DNA of 33,368 nucleotides from Cladosporium sp. IMV 00045. Its lineage: Eukaryota; Ascomycota; Dothideomycetes; Cladosporiales; Cladosporiaceae. The notes below the pieces were generated by a model. That model worked only from the letters and a program-made list of their open reading frames with translations. It had not been told where the DNA came from and made no database searches. The stretch is taken from assembly GCA_001931905.2 (NCBI GenBank), contig MSJI02000869.1:1-33368 (forward strand), written 5' to 3'. Position 1 is the stretch's first letter; each line of letters begins with the position of its first letter. A program made the position numbers and the translations under genes. Of the stretch, positions 1-8,733 are shown one piece after another.

Positions 1-812
1 CCATTCTTGCACGCAGGGCTAAGAAGCTGCGCAAAGACGCTGCTCCTGGTGGCAAGAAGTACGTCACTGAAGAGGAGCTAGAAGGAACACCTTTCGCTGC
101 AAAAATGCGTGTTTTCCTCGTACGGCCTTTCAAGCTGCTCTTCCTCGAGCCGATTGTCATGTTCCTCTCGCTCTACATGTCAGTCCTCTACGGCCTCTTG
201 TACATGTTCTTCATCGCGTATCCGATCGTGTATGAAGAAGGCAAAGGATACAGCCACAGCATCACAGGCCTGATGTTCATCCCGGTCGCCGTGGGAGTGC
301 TGCTCAGCGCCGCCTGCGCTCCATTCGTGAACAACCACTACATGCAGCTAGTGACAAAACACAACGGCAAGCCTCCAGCAGAAGCACGCTTATGGCCAAT
401 GATGCTCAGCTGTTGGCTCATCCCAATTGGCCTCTTCATCTTCGCCTGGACCTCTTATCCTTCATTATCATGGGCAGGCCCAGCCCTCGGTGGTCTTCCC
501 GTCGGATTCGGATTCATCTTTCTCTACAATAGCGCCAACAACTACATCGTCGATTCCTACCAGGACAAAGCGGCATCCGCCCTCGCGGCGAAAACTTGCA
601 TCCGGAGCTTCTGGGGTGGCGCTACCGTCCTCTTCACCACTCAAATGTATCACCGACTGGGCTATCAATGGGCTAGCTCTCTCCTCGCTTTCATTGCCCT
701 CGCCTGCTGCGCCATTCCGTACGTCTTCTACTACTATGGTGCGAGGATTCGCAAGCGAAGCAAGTTTGCGTACGCTGGGGACGAGGAGATTTCGCAAAAG
801 GGTGCGCAGTAG
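1..812 (+). CDS. MFS drug/polyamine transporter, DHA1 type (3' part only)
   Basis: This is the C-terminal part of a 12-helix H+ antiporter. The reading frame is open from base 3, so the 5' part lies outside the window. The first ~45 residues are a basic/acidic cytosolic loop (the TM6-TM7 linker). About six hydrophobic segments follow, fitting TM7-TM12, including [20 protein letters not shown] and a segment with [19 protein letters not shown]. The run from that segment through CIRSFWGGA to the last helix and the basic end [10 protein letters not shown] is typical of fungal DHA1 multidrug/polyamine transporters of the Flr1/Tpo kind. It probably sits in the plasma membrane and exports small organic compounds; the substrate cannot be read from sequence. 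No intron is seen in this part. The stop is TAG at 810-812. Confidence 0.85.
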   Translation, partial: ILARRAKKLRKDAAPGGKKYVTEEELEGTPFAAKMRVFLVRPFKLLFLEPIVMFLSLYMSVLYGLLYMFFIAYPIVYEEGKGYSHSITGLMFIPVAVGVLLSAACAPFVNNHYMQLVTKHNGKPPAEARLWPMMLSCWLIPIGLFIFAWTSYPSLSWAGPALGGLPVGFGFIFLYNSANNYIVDSYQDKAASALAAKTCIRSFWGGATVLFTTQMYHRLGYQWASSLLAFIALACCAIPYVFYYYGARIRKRSKFAYAGDEEISQKGAQ

Positions 813-1236
813 GGATCTCAGCATCAAATCGGTTGAAGAATTCAATCGAAAACTTGTACATAGATTGAGAAATTTGCATTTCTATAGCGAGCATTGCTGA
901 CGGCGTTGAATAATTTACATACAGAATAAATTTATCAGTTTCATGGTTTACTACCCCTTCATGACAACTCACCTTGACACCAGCTTTTCCATTCATCAGC
1001 GTGCCCGAGAGGAAGTAGACATCTCCCATGCGAGACGACCTGATCAACTCGAACGACTCGCCCTGGCGAACTAGTGCAAATATGGGCGGCTACAGGTAGG
1101 TCGTGATACATATGATAGCTCGCTTGCGCTAAACTGGAACAGTGAGGCTGCATGACCTAGGTAACACCACCTCGACCTGAGCAGAAGCGGTGTCATATAA
1201 ACTCACCTCAATCATTCTCAGATCTTAAATCAAACA
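813..1236. promoter_or_regulatory. Intergenic region, transporter 3' end to sirtuin promoter
   Basis: No supportable gene is present in these 424 bases; the short ORFs on both strands have no recognisable protein character. An ATATAAA element at 1195-1201 lies about 35 bases before the sirtuin ATG. It may be a TATA box, although it is very close to the start codon. An 8-bp palindrome ACCTAGGT lies near 1156-1163. Confidence 0.3.
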
Positions 1237-2121
1237 ATGTCCTCCCCAGAACTCCAGTCCCTAATCTCAAAAGTCCGCCACTCTACATACATTCTCGTCG
1301 TCCTAGGCGCCGGCCTATCTCGACCTTCCGGGATCCCCACCTATCGAAACGACCCCTGGTTCTGGTCAGACCCCGTCGAGAGCACGGCAACCGAAAAAGC
1401 ATTCCAACGAAATCCCTTGTACGTGTGGGCAGTCTACGAGCGTCTGCGATCGATAGCGAGAGCCGCGCAGCCCAATTCGGGACATTTCGCGTTGGCGCGG
1501 TTGGCGAGAGCGAAGCCGGGCCTTTTGACGGTTTCGCAGAACATCGATGGTGCGTGGTGTTCCAAGTCTGGATGTTTGTTCAGAGTGGGATTGGGCTTAC
1601 CTTTTGCTTTGGTAGAGCTTTGTCAAGAAGCCGGCCACGGCGGCGGGCAATTGGTCTCGTTGCACGGTTCTCTGTTCAGAATTCGATGTTCGGGCAAAGA
1701 TTGCGGGTATAGTAGCTTCAACTATGATCAGAAGCCGACAGTTCCTGGTCTCGAATTCTTACCATCTGATGGTCAAGATCTTGCAAAGAAATGCGCGGCA
1801 CTCAGCGAGACAGATATTCCCACTTGCCCTTTCTGTCATGCGTCGAAGCTCCGGCCTGGTGTGCACTGGTTCGGCGAGAGGCTTCCAGAGGAAGAGTTAA
1901 AACGGGTTGAGGAATGGCTTGAAAACTCGCCGAGAGTGGATTTGGTGCTTGTTATTGGGACTGAGAGATCTCCATTCGTTAAAGATGCGATAGACAAGGG
2001 TGCTGAGGTTGCTTGGCTGAACTACTTTGAGAGAGATCTGACGAATACGGGCGGCGACTGGTATGTAGATGGATGTGCTTCGGAGACGTTGCCTTATCTA
2101 GTGAATGCTTCTTTGCAGTAA
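1237..2121 (+). CDS. Sirtuin (SIR2-family NAD-dependent protein deacylase), class III-like
   Basis: A NAD-dependent lysine deacylase. Two exons are proposed, 1237-1549 and 1616-2121, with a 66-nt intron (donor GTGCGT, acceptor GGTAG), giving 272 aa. The intron is in frame, and removing it restores family spacing: QNIDELCQEAGH follows LLTVS, where sirtuins have QNIDGLHQRAG. Motifs in the spliced numbering are GAGLS (24-28) and SGIPTYR for NAD binding, QNID (101-104), catalytic H121 in HGSLF, Zn cysteines C129/C134 and C175/C178, and RPGVHWFGE (184-192). The compact size and HWFGE resemble Sirt5/CobB. However, the Y-x-x-R acyl-recognition pair known from SIRT5 appears as Y67 with Leu at 70, and the usual GTS reads GTE (219-221). 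Succinyl/malonyl specificity is therefore uncertain. Convergent with the next gene, with a 126-bp gap. Confidence 0.88.
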   Translation: MSSPELQSLISKVRHSTYILVVLGAGLSRPSGIPTYRNDPWFWSDPVESTATEKAFQRNPLYVWAVYERLRSIARAAQPNSGHFALARLARAKPGLLTVSQNIDGAWCSKSGCLFRVGLGLPFALVELCQEAGHGGGQLVSLHGSLFRIRCSGKDCGYSSFNYDQKPTVPGLEFLPSDGQDLAKKCAALSETDIPTCPFCHASKLRPGVHWFGERLPEEELKRVEEWLENSPRVDLVLVIGTERSPFVKDAIDKGAEVAWLNYFERDLTNTGGDWYVDGCASETLPYLVNASLQ

Positions 2122-2247
2122 GCAGGATGAATTACAACGACTGAGGCGTAGCGTATCCAGTGTCGAGTGTTCCCTTCTCGCAAAACATGTTCGTATCCTG
2201 ATCTAGCGCCGCTAGCTGACCTATGGTAAATTCAGCACATGCAGTGC

Positions 2248-3222
2248 TCAATGCCCCCACGCAAAGGGATCCCACTCTCCCAGGTTTCCTTTCTGACCCT
2301 CATCCAACGCCGCGATAGCTTCCATATCACCGGCATCAAGCTCCCAGCCAAACAAATCCTTGTTCTCCTGGATGCGCTCATCGCGATCACTCTTAGGAAT
2401 CACACTGACTCCCATCTGCAAGCACCAGCGCAGAACAACCTGCGCAGGCGTCTTACCCACTTTTCCTGCAATGCGGACAATTGTTTCATCCCCAAGACGC
2501 TTGCCCTGCGTGAGTGGCGAGTAAGCAACGACAACGATGCCCTTCTTCTGGCAGTAAGCCAGGATCTCACGCTGCTGGTTCCAAGGGTGGAATTCGATCT
2601 GGTTCGTGGCGGGCAGAGTGTCGACTTCAGGGCACGCGGCCAGCGCTTCGATTGCATTGGGCGACCAGTTGCTCACGCCGATGGCACGCACTTTGCCGGC
2701 CTTCTTCGCTTTCTGCAGGGCCAGCCAAGCTTGAAGTCGTGCTTCAGCGCCGGGTCGTGGGTTGTGCAGAAGATAGAGGTCGAAATACTCCAGTCCGGAT
2801 GCTTTGAGACTACGGTCCAGACCGGCAAGGACGCCTTCGGCGGAGTACGTGGTGTGGCCGGCCTCGAGACTGTTCACGGGCCAGGGGCCGTTGTTGCACA
2901 GCGCGTCGAAGCTGGTCGGCATGTCTGGGCGGGAGAGATCGACTTCCCATAGTTTTGATGTTACGAAGATTTCCTCGCGCGAGACATTGGGGTTCTGGGC
3001 GAGGAATTTGGTCACTGCAGAGCCGGTCTCGTGCTCGTTGTAGTAGATTTGTGCGGTGTCAATGTGGCGGTAGCCAGCTTCCAGGGCCGACAGGACTGAT
3101 TGTTCGCATCTTGAAGAAACGAAGACGCCGAGTCCAAGGCGGTAGATGCTGCCTTGGTTTGATGGCAAAGGCAGCTTGGATGTGATTGTGAGGTCGGACA
3201 TGGTTGCTGTTGGCGTTGGCAT
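2248..3222 (-). CDS. Aldo-keto reductase (AKR), NADPH-dependent
   Basis: A single-exon gene of 324 aa encoding a cytosolic carbonyl reductase of the AKR superfamily. The catalytic tetrad is visible: D55 and Y60 in HIDTAQIYYNE, K90 in FVTSKLW, and H153 in YLLHNP. The cofactor region is also present (GVSNW, then AYSPL and VIPKSDRDERIQEN for the NADPH 2'-phosphate). The K-to-H distance is 63 residues, whereas AKRs usually have about 33. So there is a roughly 30-residue insertion around 94-125 with no good splice sites to remove it. Met8 is an alternative start and would suit AKR N-termini better. A CCACGTGG octamer lies about 250 bp upstream. The substrate is unknown; the neighbouring desulfonase would release aldehydes, which is a possible link (inference). 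Confidence 0.88.
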   Translation of the reverse strand: MPTPTATMSDLTITSKLPLPSNQGSIYRLGLGVFVSSRCEQSVLSALEAGYRHIDTAQIYYNEHETGSAVTKFLAQNPNVSREEIFVTSKLWEVDLSRPDMPTSFDALCNNGPWPVNSLEAGHTTYSAEGVLAGLDRSLKASGLEYFDLYLLHNPRPGAEARLQAWLALQKAKKAGKVRAIGVSNWSPNAIEALAACPEVDTLPATNQIEFHPWNQQREILAYCQKKGIVVVAYSPLTQGKRLGDETIVRIAGKVGKTPAQVVLRWCLQMGVSVIPKSDRDERIQENKDLFGWELDAGDMEAIAALDEGQKGNLGEWDPFAWGH

Positions 3223-3656
3223 GAACGAATTGGCAAGTCATTTTCAATGGTAAGCCGGACTATTCAGAACTTATACCCAGATCATATACGTGAGGTATGA
3301 CTAATTACTCGCGGTGTTCAAAAGCGTGCCGGCGGCCACTTTGACCGTGCGTTCATGATTCTCCCGTGTCTCCCTCATCGCTCAACAAAAGTTGTCACTC
3401 GTCTCCACAACCAAAGACCACCCCGCGCTTCGACCTTCCAAGGGACCGTATTAGCGTCGAGTTACTTGCTCGCCACGTGGCTACCGAGGTTGGTGGGTTT
3501 TCATTTCACTTCGTAGATATTCTTATTGACGGTTGAAGAAATTAAGGGATATGCTAATTGCACACGATAGTTCACAGACACTCCACGTCGATACGTCATC
3601 TCTCGTCGTCGTTGCCATTCATGTTATCTGTATGAGATATTCACGCCTTGCGCCTT
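3223..3656. promoter_or_regulatory. Gap between AKR start and dioxygenase 3' end (AKR promoter)
   Basis: 434 bases upstream of the AKR gene and downstream of the dioxygenase, which is on the same strand. I see no coding potential. It contains one CCACGTGG octamer, listed separately. Confidence 0.4.
3473..3480. promoter_or_regulatory. CCACGTGG palindrome (bHLH/Cbf1-type E-box)
   Basis: A perfect 8-bp palindrome with the CACGTG core that bHLH factors such as yeast Cbf1 bind; Cbf1 is a co-regulator of sulfur genes. It lies about 250 bp upstream of the AKR ATG. The same octamer occurs in the divergent promoter at 5404-5411. Binding is inferred from the core sequence only. Confidence 0.35.
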
Positions 3657-4934
3657 TCAAGCGTCTTCAGCGAGAGCTTGCTTTCTGGACTTTGATTGAG
3701 GATCGAAGTAAGGCTTCTCACCAAGCGAGCAGACACGGTCTCCCGCTCTCGCCGCTTCGTAATCGTACGTAGCACAGTGACTTGTCGATCGGTTGTCCCA
3801 AATTGCCAGATCGTTTTTCCTCCACTTGAACCGGACCTGGGCATCGTGGTTCTGCGTTAAAAGCTTTATAACGTTAGCACGCTTTCATATCGCACCATTC
3901 AAATCGTACTCACATTGAAAAGGTACTGCAGCAGAGCATCCGACTCATCTTTCGTGACACCTTGGATTCGTTTGGTAAAGCCTTTGTTGACGTATACGCC
4001 TTTCCAGCCGGTCACCGCTGGGTTTGGTCAGTTCCATCTGATTGACAGATTGCAACGTGTCACTTACGATTGGTACGAATCACCGGGTGTTCTGCTCGAA
4101 GCTCAGGGCCGTGGTTCAGTGGAGATCCTCGAGGCGTTGTTCGCAGAGGGTTACCGAGCCTCGCTGCCTCGTCGTGGAAGAACGTCGCGTCATGGGTAGC
4201 AGTCAAGGTCTCCAAGAAGGCAGCCATGGCCGGGGAAAGGCGATCGTAGATTTCGTACATCGATGTCCATAGCTGGGAGAGATTGTTAGAAAACTGATTT
4301 CCTGTTCGTTTCTTTGACATGTACCCACGGTGTCGCCGCCCGTCTTAGGCAGGGTGTGAATCTTCAGCATCGCATAATCTGAGGGGACCTTCTCAAATGT
4401 GATATCCGAATGCCATCCAACGCTGGCATAACGACTGGTGTCGCTAAGCTGGTGCGTAAGTCCGCCGCCCTTCTTTTGCTTTTCCGAGCTGATAACGCTG
4501 ATCTGGTCGCCCAGCTCGCTACCCTCTTCTGTGAGTGGATGAACATGAAGACCAGATGATTCGGGCTGCATACGTGTGCGTCAGTGAAAAGACCAGAGAC
4601 TGTTGAAAGGTGAAGACCATACACATCCAGCTTGTTGCGTGATACGTTCCATCAACTCGCGCATCTGAGTCGGGGTAACGTCTTGGTTTCGTAGGAAGAC
4701 AACGCCGCGTTGCGAGATGGTCACTGCCAGATCACGGATAAGAGCATCGTTTCCAGCAGCCAACAAGTCAGTCACCTGAAGGCCTTCGAACTCGGTTCCG
4801 ATGACAGGCGTCAGATTGCTTTGTTCGTATGAGTCCAACGAGCCACTGTAAGAAAGCGGCTTGTCCAGGCGGGAGCGAGCCACTTCGGCGCTCGCATCGA
4901 CGGGACGCTCGTCAAAAACTGTAGTGCCAGGCAT
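3657..4934 (-). CDS. TauD/Jlp1-type 2-oxoglutarate- and Fe(II)-dependent dioxygenase (sulfonate/taurine)
   Basis: Five exons are proposed on the minus strand: 4934-4623, 4565-4329, 4272-4068, 4017-3914 and 3851-3657. All four introns are short (50-62 nt) with GT/AG ends, and together the exons give 350 aa. The splices restore family motifs across the joins: GGDT|LWTSMYE, HPVIRTN|PVTGWKG and YLFN|NHDAQVRFKW. Fe ligands are H156 and D158 (GWHSDITFE) and H311 (NRSTSHCATYDY); the 2-oxoglutarate arginine is probably R325. The start was chosen at MPGTT because the in-frame upstream Met at 4991 adds a hydrophobic stretch not typical of the family. Family members such as yeast Jlp1 oxidise sulfonates to sulfite plus an aldehyde. 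Other members act on herbicide-like ethers or alkyl sulfates, so the substrate is uncertain. It is divergent from an ACS-family permease, which supports a role in sulfonate use. Confidence 0.9.
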
Positions 4935-5589
4935 GGTGTCTGTTGTGTGAGTGTGCAGAGCAAGTGCAGATCGAAACAAAAAAGAAAACAATCACGAAAA
5001 TGTCACCGAGAGAACCACCACCCCACGGCTACACTGCCTCTTCATGCTCGTCTATTGAAACCTTGCCGAGTAAGGCCTCGGCGTTCGTTGGCAAGGCATT
5101 ATTCAAGCAGGCATTCGTGATGCAGCTCTAGACCGTGTAGCCGACAAGGTATCAAGGGAAATATCTTGTTATGCTTGGTCAGACTGTGCACTTCCGAACG
5201 TGTCTGCGATGTCAATTGGAGGATTCCATGCTGGTAATCTTGGTAGGCGTCGGCTGGGGCCCCAAAAGTGGGGCACTCGGCGATATAACCCCTCTCTGCT
5301 GATCACGACATTCACGCTACCCATGCTGCGACTCCGTCAAGCGATGGATTCGCAATATTTCATTTGGATTGTCTAAGCCGTGAGAAGCCTCACTGGCTGT
5401 TGTCCACGTGGTCAGTGATAGCAACCGAGGCTGGCTGAGAAACGTTGTCCAGGCACGGCGTTGAGTGTGTGAAAGTAAAAAATAATGCATCGTCCATAGA
5501 ACCATTGAGAGGTGGTCTTAAAGGAAATTGGTCTGCCTTCACTTTGCAAGGCCCCGACCTGTGCACGAGATTCTCCCTTCAAACCCACC
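4935..5589. promoter_or_regulatory. Divergent promoter between dioxygenase and ACS permease
   Basis: 655 bases shared by two divergently transcribed genes, with no convincing ORF. It holds a CCACGTGG palindrome at 5404-5411, about 180 bp before the permease ATG. I did not find a clear ATGGCRYCAT-type Cys3/MetR site by eye. Confidence 0.5.
5404..5411. promoter_or_regulatory. CCACGTGG palindrome in the divergent promoter
   Basis: A second copy of the octamer found at 3473-3480. The CACGTG core fits bHLH regulators such as Cbf1. It is placed where it could act on both the permease and the dioxygenase. Regulation is inference. Confidence 0.4.
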
Positions 5590-7364
5590 ATGGCCTCATC
5601 CATCGAGGCACCCGCCCCGAATCCGGTATCGAAGCCAGAAGAGCTAGTCAACACGACCAGCATCAACAAAGATGTGACGGGAGAAGCTGGACGTCAACAG
5701 ATTTCTCTGAGGCCACATGATACCTACGAAGGAGGCCATAGATGGGACCCAAGCGCAACATGGACAGCAAAAGAGGAAGCGAGAGTTGTCTGGAAAACCG
5801 ACATACGCCTTCTGTCATGGATTTGCTTGATGTTCTTCGGTCTGCAGCTTGACAGAGGCAACATCCAGCAAGCGTTGACAGACGATCTCCTGCCCGACCT
5901 TGGCTTGACGACTAATGATTACAACAACGGAACAACAATCCAAGTCCTTAGTTTCCTGGCAGCCGAGTTTCCGGTCCAGCTTTTAATCAAAAGATATGGC
6001 TTCAAGCGTGTGCTTCCTCTCCTCATGGTGGGCTGGTCCACTGTGTCTTGGGCACAAGCCTTCATGACAGATCGTACGGGCTTCTACATCACTCGTGCCT
6101 TGATCGGAGCATGCGAGGGTGGGTTTATCCCTGGGGCGATTCTTTTCGCCACATATTTTTACACGTCCGGCGAGCTTTCAGTACGCTTGGCCATGTTCTG
6201 GTCGACTTTGAACATCGCTAGAGTTCTTTCTTCATTGCTTGCCGCAGGTATCCTGCAGATGCGCGGTATTGCTGGAAGACCCGGTTGGTTCTGGCTGTTC
6301 CTTGTAAGTGTTCCTCCAGATGGACATAGCTAGATGGTTTTTGCTGACAGAACCGCAGCTCGAAGGTCTTCTCACGTTCGTCATTGGAATCCTTAGCTGG
6401 TTCTATTTGCCCTTTGCCCCAACCCGCACCAAGAGTCCCTTGTGGCGCAAGCCATGGTACACCGAGCAAGAGGAGGTTATCATGATCAACAGGATCCTGC
6501 GCGATGATCCTGCAAAGGGTCTGACGGCTTTGGAAGATCCTGCAACATGGCAAGACATCAAGAACGCTTGGACGGACAAGTCGATGTGGGGCCTGTATTT
6601 CATCGGCCTTGTGGCATACATTCCTGCTGCGCCAGTGCAGGCATATCTTTCGCTCACGCTGCGACGCATCGGGTTTTCGGTTTTCGACAGCAACATGCTG
6701 TCGATCCCGTCTGCCGTTCTTCAGATCATCCTTATGCTGGCTCTGGCATGGAGCAGCAAACGCTTCACCGAGAGAACCTGGCACTGTGTCGTCGGCGAAT
6801 TTTGGAGTCTACCGCTGCTAGTTGCGTTGTTCAAGCTGCCCGAAGGTGGACACGAATGGGGTCGTTTCACCATCACCACGATGATCTCTGGATGTAAGTG
6901 TTGACGGCTTGCAATGAGTACTTGTTCGCCCGCTGATTCTGGAGACTAGATCCGTACTTCCATCCCATCGTCTCGGCTTGGATCAGTGAAAACAGCTTCG
7001 ACGTCAAGAAGCGAGCCATCACCGCAGCGACGTACAACGTCATCGTACAAATGGGCTCCGTCGTTTCGTCTCGTAAGTTGAGCAGTCCTGAACAGTGGAG
7101 ACATTGCTGATCGGGTATCTTGCAGAAATCTACCGCGCAGATGACCAGCCTTACTACCCTCGTGGCAACAAGATTCTCATCTCGATATGCGCCCTTTCGC
7201 TTGTTACGTTTGTCGCCCAGCGGGAGTACCTCCGTTATCTGAACAAGCACAAAGCCAAAGTGTGGGACAACATGGGCAACGAAGAGCGGGTGGCCTATCA
7301 AGCAGACCAGGAAGAGAGGGAAAAAGAAGGCAATAAGAGGTTGGATTTCCGGTTCCAGTATTGA
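5590..7364 (+). CDS. MFS permease, anion:cation symporter (ACS / allantoate permease) family
   Basis: Four exons are proposed: 5590-6303, 6359-6893, 6950-7072 and 7126-7364, with introns of 53-56 nt (two GTAAGT-class donors plus one GTAAGT/GTAAGTT pair), giving 536 aa. The ATG at 5590 has a strong CACCATGG context and is preferred over in-frame upstream Met codons. Motifs are typical of Dal5/Tna1/Soa1 relatives: about 70 hydrophilic N-terminal residues, WKTDIRLLSWICLMFFGLQLDRGNI in TM1 region, RALIGACEGGFIPG in TM4, FLLEGLLTFVIGILSWFYLP across the first splice, and ISGYPYFHPIVSAW across the second. Such permeases import organic anions including allantoate, nicotinate, vitamins and sulfonates. 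Next to a TauD-type dioxygenase, a sulfonate or sulfate ester is the best guess (inference). Convergent with the GT32 gene, with an 86-bp gap. Confidence 0.9.
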
Positions 7365-7450
7365 GCTCCTTGAGAATTGTTATAATGCAAAATGGCGAGT
7401 TATACGTGGATACAACCAATCCAGGTCGAGTAGCTCAAAAACTTCTGGTT

Positions 7451-8545
7451 TCAAACATCGACCTGGTAGATCTCGCGCAGTAATATATTGAATCGAGAAT
7501 CTACGGCGACAAGTGATTCCGGACTCAGCGGACGCAGGAATTGATCGCGGGCGAGATTGCCCCAGGCGTGGTACGCGAGCTGGTTTTCATACATTGCCCC
7601 ATCGTAAAGCGACATGTTGCGTCTGAGCTCGGCCATGTCAGTCTCACCGGCAGGGACAGGATCGTGCATGGACTTGATATGCTCTCTGCTCCAGTGCGGC
7701 CAGAAGAAAGCGGATGGCGAAAGCGTGCAGATCTCGTGCGGGTATTCGGCAGCTAATTGTGCAGGTACGATCACAGAATGATGGTTCCACATCTGTGGCC
7801 TGTTGTCGAAGCTCCGCTCATATTCTGCAAGCCATCTGGCGATGAAAGCGCTGCGAGGTCTTGCTATCATCACGGCATTACCGAGGCCACTGCGGCTGCC
7901 TCCTTCGTGGCCCATCAGAATGTCTTTCGGAGAATAGAGCAGCTCATCGAATCGTTGCAGCGCGTAGACATCGGTGTCAAGATATATGCCACCCTCCCGA
8001 TCCAAGATCTCGAGACGAAGGATATCGGTTTGGTGAGGCAGTCTAAGATTATGAATATGGCCATCAGCAGTTGTGAGGGTCTCGCGAGGCTTGTGAACCA
8101 CGAGGGTCACCCATCGGTCCAGTAGTTGCCACCAAGCATTGTTTTTGTTCAGAGCATAGGTATGGACTTTGACGTCATCCGGCTGTATGCGTACCAGGGC
8201 GGCCTTGATGGCCAGGTATTGGTAAAACTCCAGCTCAGCCTCTTTGCCATGTTCAGCAAGTAGGATAAAGTGAACTACCCCAGGAATTGGATCTTGCGTG
8301 CCGGCATTATCAACGACAGGTCGCTGACACGCGATCTCTTCAGGAGTGTCGTTCCAATCCCAGTCGAGATATTCACGCTCTAGCCGAGCGATTTCTGCGG
8401 CGCGGTGAGAACGCCGAATGAAGAGCGAGTACGCGCCGAGGGAAACACAGAGGGCAGATAACAAGATCAGTATCTGAGAACGAGACCGCACCATCTCTTC
8501 AAGATGGTGTTGAGTATCATCAGACGTGGAAGTCGGTTCTAACAC
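7451..8545 (-). CDS. Glycosyltransferase family 32 (DXD-containing), type II membrane protein
   Basis: A single exon of 364 aa. A hydrophobic segment at residues 24-43 (QILILLSALCVSLGAYSLFI), followed by basic residues, predicts a type II Golgi-type anchor. The catalytic region shows the GT32 signature: VHFILL near 91, HQTDILRLEILDREGGIYLDTDVY at about 171-194 with the DXD metal-sugar motif D190-T-D192, and NAVMIARPRSAF further on. GT32 includes Och1-type mannosyltransferases and the inositol-phosphoceramide mannosyl/galactosyltransferases. The acceptor here is not readable, though the plain DXD layout resembles the Sur1/capsule type more than Och1. Met18 (MVRSRSQ) is a plausible alternative start. 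The promoter is short: the thiolase-like gene upstream ends 188 bp away on the same strand. Confidence 0.85.
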   Translation of the reverse strand: MLEPTSTSDDTQHHLEEMVRSRSQILILLSALCVSLGAYSLFIRRSHRAAEIARLEREYLDWDWNDTPEEIACQRPVVDNAGTQDPIPGVVHFILLAEHGKEAELEFYQYLAIKAALVRIQPDDVKVHTYALNKNNAWWQLLDRWVTLVVHKPRETLTTADGHIHNLRLPHQTDILRLEILDREGGIYLDTDVYALQRFDELLYSPKDILMGHEGGSRSGLGNAVMIARPRSAFIARWLAEYERSFDNRPQMWNHHSVIVPAQLAAEYPHEICTLSPSAFFWPHWSREHIKSMHDPVPAGETDMAELRRNMSLYDGAMYENQLAYHAWGNLARDQFLRPLSPESLVAVDSRFNILLREIYQVDV

Positions 8546-8733
8546 GTCACACGCGAATGCCGCAAGATCGGACGAGGATTCCGACGATGTGGTTCATGTT
8601 GTGGGTCTCGCGCGGGCCGGAAATGCTGTTTCGAAGGTATCATCTCAAAACAAACAAAGTTACACATCTTTCTTGAATAGGATTACGACTTTCTCATTCA
8701 CGTTTCTAGATACGCCGTCTATTTGCATGGCAA

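Noticed and set aside
2868..2945. Intron to remove the AKR insertion (GTCGAT to AACAG)
   Set aside because: The donor is poor and the length, about 74 nt, would break the reading frame.
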